Positions 61,368 to 64,000 of a DNA stretch of 64,000 nucleotides are shown here, piece after piece. The position numbers and the translations under genes were made by a program. Every line of letters begins with the position of its first letter. Within the stretch, counting starts at the first letter, position 1. This stretch comes from CAZFMJ01 sp964520045 (GTDB lineage Bacteria; Elusimicrobiota; Elusimicrobia; Elusimicrobiales; CAZFMJ01), in assembly GCA_964520045.1 (NCBI GenBank), contig CAZFMJ010000002.1:1-64000 (forward strand), in the 5' to 3' direction. The notes beneath the pieces were generated by a model. The model saw only the letters and a program-made list of their open reading frames with translations. It did not search any database and was not told the DNA's origin.

Positions 61368-62111
61368 TCATGTAATCCTATAATTATCTATCGCGGTTTT
61401 GGTTTCGCCGAAAAACCGGAGCCGGCCTTCGCATAATACGGCGCATAAGGACGATATTTCCAGAGCCTCGGTTGTGTCGTGGGTGGCTGCAACCATGGTG
61501 ATGTTTGTCATTGAAGCAAGCATTTTTCTTATCGCCCGCGCCGAATCCGCGTCCAGACTGCGGGTCGGTTCGTCTACAAGCAGAATTTCGGGGTCATGGA
61601 TAAGGGCTCTGGCCAAGGACATGCGCCTTGCTATTCCTGCCGGCAGTTTTTGGTAATGGCAGTGCTGCCATTGCGCGATGCCGAGCTGTTCGATAAGCGA
61701 ATTTATTTTGGCGGAAGATGAGGGTTCTGAAATCATTTGCACTGCCGCATAAAACTTAAGATTTTCCAGAAGGGTCAGCCTTCCATAGAAATTACCGTCC
61801 TTTCCCGGCATTCTTCCTATAAGCGGTTTTATCGCACCCCCTCCTCCATCCTCCCCCCTCGAGGGGGAGAGACGGGGTGGGGGGGTAATTGCAGGATGCG
61901 GGTTAGGATTATGGCCGGCTATTTTTACGGTTCCGCGGTCCGGAAGGATTATTGACGAGATTATTTCAAGAAGCGTTGTTTTTCCCGCGCCGTTGCGCCC
62001 TATAAGACAGCATTTCGCTCCCTTGGGAATATGCATCGATATATCTTTAAGCGCATAAACGTCGCTGTTCGCGGAACGGAATTTCTTGGTGATGCCGGTG
62101 AGTTCTATCAT
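61368..62111 (-). CDS. ABC transporter ATP-binding protein with an in-frame repeat insertion
   Basis: The 247-aa ATPase has Walker A LIGRNGAGKTT (37-46), a degenerate signature LPAGIARRMSLARAL, Walker B EILLVDEP, a D-loop RSLD, and the switch His in AATHD. Residues about 74-93 (PPPRLSPSRGEDGGGG) are encoded by a GC-rich palindromic repeat and lie before the Q-loop region IGRMPGKDGNFYG, where other ATPases have no extra residues. It pairs with the permease at 60,256 as an ABC-2 exporter; CpxP-, lipid- or polysaccharide-type substrates cannot be distinguished. It follows the HD-GYP/response-regulator pair by 12 bases. Confidence 0.9.
   Translation of the reverse strand: MIELTGITKKFRSANSDVYALKDISMHIPKGAKCCLIGRNGAGKTTLLEIISSIILPDRGTVKIAGHNPNPHPAITPPPRLSPSRGEDGGGGAIKPLIGRMPGKDGNFYGRLTLLENLKFYAAVQMISEPSSSAKINSLIEQLGIAQWQHCHYQKLPAGIARRMSLARALIHDPEILLVDEPTRSLDADSARAIRKMLASMTNITMVAATHDTTEALEISSLCAVLCEGRLRFFGETKTAIDNYRIT
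61836..61886 (-). repeat. GC-rich palindromic repeat inserted in frame in the ABC ATPase gene
   Basis: It contains CTCCCCCTCGAGGGGGGAGG and ends in the 20-mer GGAGGATGGAGGAGGGGGTG shared with 56,675-56,752. Its translation, PPPRLSPSRGEDGG, parallels the insertion in the nucleotidyltransferase at 58,621. Confidence 0.75.
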
Positions 62112-62123
62112 TAGCAGGGAATT

Positions 62124-62522
62124 TTACGGAGAGCAGGGGTTGAGCATAAGCCAAAGTTCCACCATGTTTTGTATTTTATCAAGCTGGGCGGGCCTTATCA
62201 CAAAATCCCATGCGCCTTCAGACACAGCCTGCCTGGCCAGTTTTTCATCCGATGCCGAGCAGATGACTATTACACAGACTTTGGGGTTTTTTTGCTTTGC
62301 GGTATGCAAAAGCTCCAGACCTGAAATCCCCGGCAGGTAAATGTCTTGTATGATAAGATCAGGTTTTTGTTCTTCAAGAAGTTTTTTCGCGGATTGAACA
62401 TCTGAGGCGTGGAGCATTCCCAGCCGCGGAAAACGGGAAAGGGCGGAATATACGGCTTCTATCACATATCCCTGATCCTCCAGCACAAGAACCAGCTTTT
62501 TTTGAGACGGCTGTTCTACCAT
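62124..62522 (-). CDS. Response regulator receiver protein
   Basis: This single receiver domain of about 132 aa has the acidic pair E15-D16 (VLVLEDQG), the phospho-acceptor D60 in LIIQDIYLPG, the switch Ser/Thr in VIVICSASDE, and a position normally occupied by Lys in FVIRPAQ, where Arg-Pro replaces the usual Lys-Pro (KP). No output domain is present. The ATG at 62,522 overlaps the HD-GYP stop (ATGGTAG); a GTG at 62,531 is possible. The partner is probably the HD-GYP protein. Confidence 0.88.
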   Translation of the reverse strand: MVEQPSQKKLVLVLEDQGYVIEAVYSALSRFPRLGMLHASDVQSAKKLLEEQKPDLIIQDIYLPGISGLELLHTAKQKNPKVCVIVICSASDEKLARQAVSEGAWDFVIRPAQLDKIQNMVELWLMLNPCSP

Positions 62523-63673
62523 TCCACCCACCAGCGCGAAGCCTCAAGCTGAAGACGAAGTTTGGGGTCATGCAGGCCGAGAGATGTATCTTCCACTATC
62601 CCGGAAATGCTTGTTATAGGATATTCGGAAAGATCTAGAATCTGGCTGTTTGGCGGCCGGCCTGACGCGTCGAATATTATTTCAACTATGGGCCGCATTA
62701 TCGCCGAAGAATTTACGCTGATCACTTTTGCGGTTTCTCCGGTCGAAAGCAGGACATATGAGCCTGGCGGATACATTGAAAGACAGGCTATAAGCGAACG
62801 CGACAAAGCGGGGTTGAAAAGAATATCTTTTTGGCCGATTATATATTTCATCGCATTGTGCGGATGCATGGCTTCTCTCCAGCTTCTCGGGTGCGTAAGA
62901 GCTTCGTAAACATCCGCGATGCCGATGATCTGCGCAAAGACGTTTATCCGGCTGTCTTTTAATCCGTCAGGGTAGCCGTTGCCGTCAATGCGCTCGTGCA
63001 CCTGCGAAATAACTGTCTTTATCTTTCCGGCTGTGTCAGGGCTTATGCCGGTTATATTGTTTACAAGAGCGCCGCCCAGCCGGCTGTGAGTTTGGATCTC
63101 TATGAATTCTTCAGCAGAAAGTTTTTTTTCCCGTTTTGCAATATGCATTACGGCGGGCATTCCTATATCGTGCAGTAAACCGCAGTACCCGGCGAAAATC
63201 TGCGAATTATCATCCATTTCCATGTGATTTGCCATACACATCGCGATTATAGCCGTATTTGCGCTGTGCGCATATAAGTAATTGCCGGCTGTAGACATGG
63301 CTGCGCAGGTCAGGATCTGTTTGTTTAAATCTTTATGCAGTTTAAGAATATCCCTGCAGCATTCCATGTCCGCCCTGATCGGCGGGGTCCCCTCGTTTAT
63401 ATTTGAGATAAGATTTTTCACAAAACTTATTGTTTTGCCGTATATTTTTTGGGCTTCAACAAATTGGCCGGATATGCCGGATTGGGTTTTTCCCTGTCTT
63501 GGATCAGAGTTTTGAAGCGGTTTAGCCGGCTCTTTTGTTTCGGGGGGGATAGTTTTTCGGCTTTCCACCGCTGGTTGCTCAGCGGTTTTTTCCTCATTTT
63601 CAGGCAGAATAACACCATTCCGCTGTTTCTTTTGAGTTTTTGGCGTATTTTTATCCAATTCCGAAAATTTCAT
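62516..63673 (-). CDS. HD-GYP domain phosphodiesterase
   Basis: The 385-aa protein begins with a 70-residue charged, Pro/Glu-rich region. The HD-GYP domain (about 100-310) has HSANTAIIAMCMA, the HD pair in GLLHDIGMP (H168, D169), THSRLGG, and VHERIDGNGYPDGL with GYP at 233-235, followed by IIGIADVYEALTHPRSWREA. HD-GYP proteins hydrolyse cyclic di-GMP. The C-terminal segment (GSYVLLSTGETAKVI) is the usual small beta extension. All metal ligands in these motifs appear intact. It is cotranscribed with the receiver gene. Confidence 0.92.
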   Translation of the reverse strand: MKFSELDKNTPKTQKKQRNGVILPENEEKTAEQPAVESRKTIPPETKEPAKPLQNSDPRQGKTQSGISGQFVEAQKIYGKTISFVKNLISNINEGTPPIRADMECCRDILKLHKDLNKQILTCAAMSTAGNYLYAHSANTAIIAMCMANHMEMDDNSQIFAGYCGLLHDIGMPAVMHIAKREKKLSAEEFIEIQTHSRLGGALVNNITGISPDTAGKIKTVISQVHERIDGNGYPDGLKDSRINVFAQIIGIADVYEALTHPRSWREAMHPHNAMKYIIGQKDILFNPALSRSLIACLSMYPPGSYVLLSTGETAKVISVNSSAIMRPIVEIIFDASGRPPNSQILDLSEYPITSISGIVEDTSLGLHDPKLRLQLEASRWWVEW

Positions 63674-63779
63674 ATATAGTTTCTAAATCTTATCATATGA
63701 AAACCCTGTTTTCCACTTTATTTTCATGGGGCGGATTCCTCTGTAATATTTTGTTCATACGCATTTAACACTCCTTTTA

Positions 63780-63808
63780 TTGACAAAAAAGGGTTTGTCC
63801 GTTACACT
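63780..63808 (+). promoter_or_regulatory. Sigma70-type promoter upstream of the right-edge gene
   Basis: TTGACA (63780-63785), a 17-base spacer, TACACT (63803-63808), giving a leader of about 75 bases before the ATG at 63,892. The divergent spacer 63,674-63,891 holds no gene. Confidence 0.65.
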
Positions 63809-63891
63809 TGGGGTGCGATCATGATGTTTCCTTAATAGAAAAGGTTTTGGGTAACGAACTTTATTTCTCGTAATTTTAAAGGATTAACGCT

Positions 63892-64000
63892 ATGGATAAC
63901 GAATACAGCCATCTCGAACATCTTGTAAGCGACGTGACCAATATAGATACCGCCCGTATGACGCTCAGATGGGCGCTCGAACGTCTGCACGGCCTTGAAA
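63892..64000 (+). CDS. Unidentified gene, N-terminal part (runs off the window edge)
   Basis: The frame starts at an ATG with AAGGA 8 bases upstream, and is open to the window end for 36 codons: MDNEYSHLEHLVSDVTNIDT then ARMTLRWALERLHGLE. The sequence is predicted helical, without signal peptide or motif. A strong promoter and ribosome-binding site support a real gene; no family can be named from this much. Confidence 0.65.
   Translation, partial: MDNEYSHLEHLVSDVTNIDTARMTLRWALERLHGLE

Overview
The window is a fragment of a draft bacterial genome: two 10-N scaffold joins and several probable single-base errors point to a metagenome-assembled genome. No rRNA, tRNA or CRISPR array was seen. The best lineage guess is Elusimicrobiota or a neighbouring candidate phylum. 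This is an inference from protein types I associate with that group: a giant secreted modular beta-protein, a PorV/PorQ-like barrel, a small surface protein with a TLTLHAYYPSP-type N-terminus, and single-TM proteins with NP-rich helical repeats. It also rests on intergenic space full of short dispersed repeats.

Region 1 (1-11,301) is a surface-glycan or secondary-metabolite locus. The reverse strand carries two B12-binding radical SAM proteins (one partial at the edge, one frameshifted), a UDP-GlcNAc 2-epimerase, a glutamine-hydrolysing asparagine synthetase, a SAM methyltransferase, an MGMT-type protein, a 50-aa DUF5989 membrane protein and an SGNH hydrolase. The forward strand carries a zinc-ribbon methyltransferase, an SxtJ-like membrane protein and a NodU/CmcH-type carbamoyltransferase. 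DUF5989, SxtJ, carbamoyltransferase and SGNH hydrolase usually form one cassette; here it is split over two strands.

Region 2 (11,456-19,777) is housekeeping plus envelope genes: rplU-rpmA, an intrinsic terminator, obgE, a convergent squalene/phytoene synthase, two tandem paralogous single-TM proteins, three small exported proteins and a membrane GT2 glycosyltransferase.

Region 3 (19,999-23,071) is the most interesting compact module and looks like an undescribed RiPP system. It encodes an HPr-kinase-like protein, a PqqD-like protein, a SPASM radical SAM enzyme, a 47-aa Cys-containing precursor candidate with a YxxPxI leader motif, and a Ser-His (S26B-like) leader peptidase coupled to the precursor by an ATGA overlap.

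Region 4 (23,106-57,496) is a secretion region. One giant gene, split only by a one-base deletion, would encode about 9,430 aa of repeated beta-modules. It is followed by a PQQ-propeller/FN3 protein with a type IX-like C-terminal sorting domain, a PorV/PorQ-family barrel and a small exported Cys-rich protein.

Region 5 (57,600-64,000) holds a DUF7718-like gene with an in-frame stop plus a small partner, an NTP_transf_5-type nucleotidyltransferase, a BRO-N protein, an ABC-2 transporter pair, an HD-GYP/response-regulator pair and the start of an unknown gene.

Several dispersed repeat families run through regions 3-5. One is a 68-bp double-hairpin element with target-site-like CAG duplications. 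Another is a GC-rich palindrome that has entered two genes in frame.
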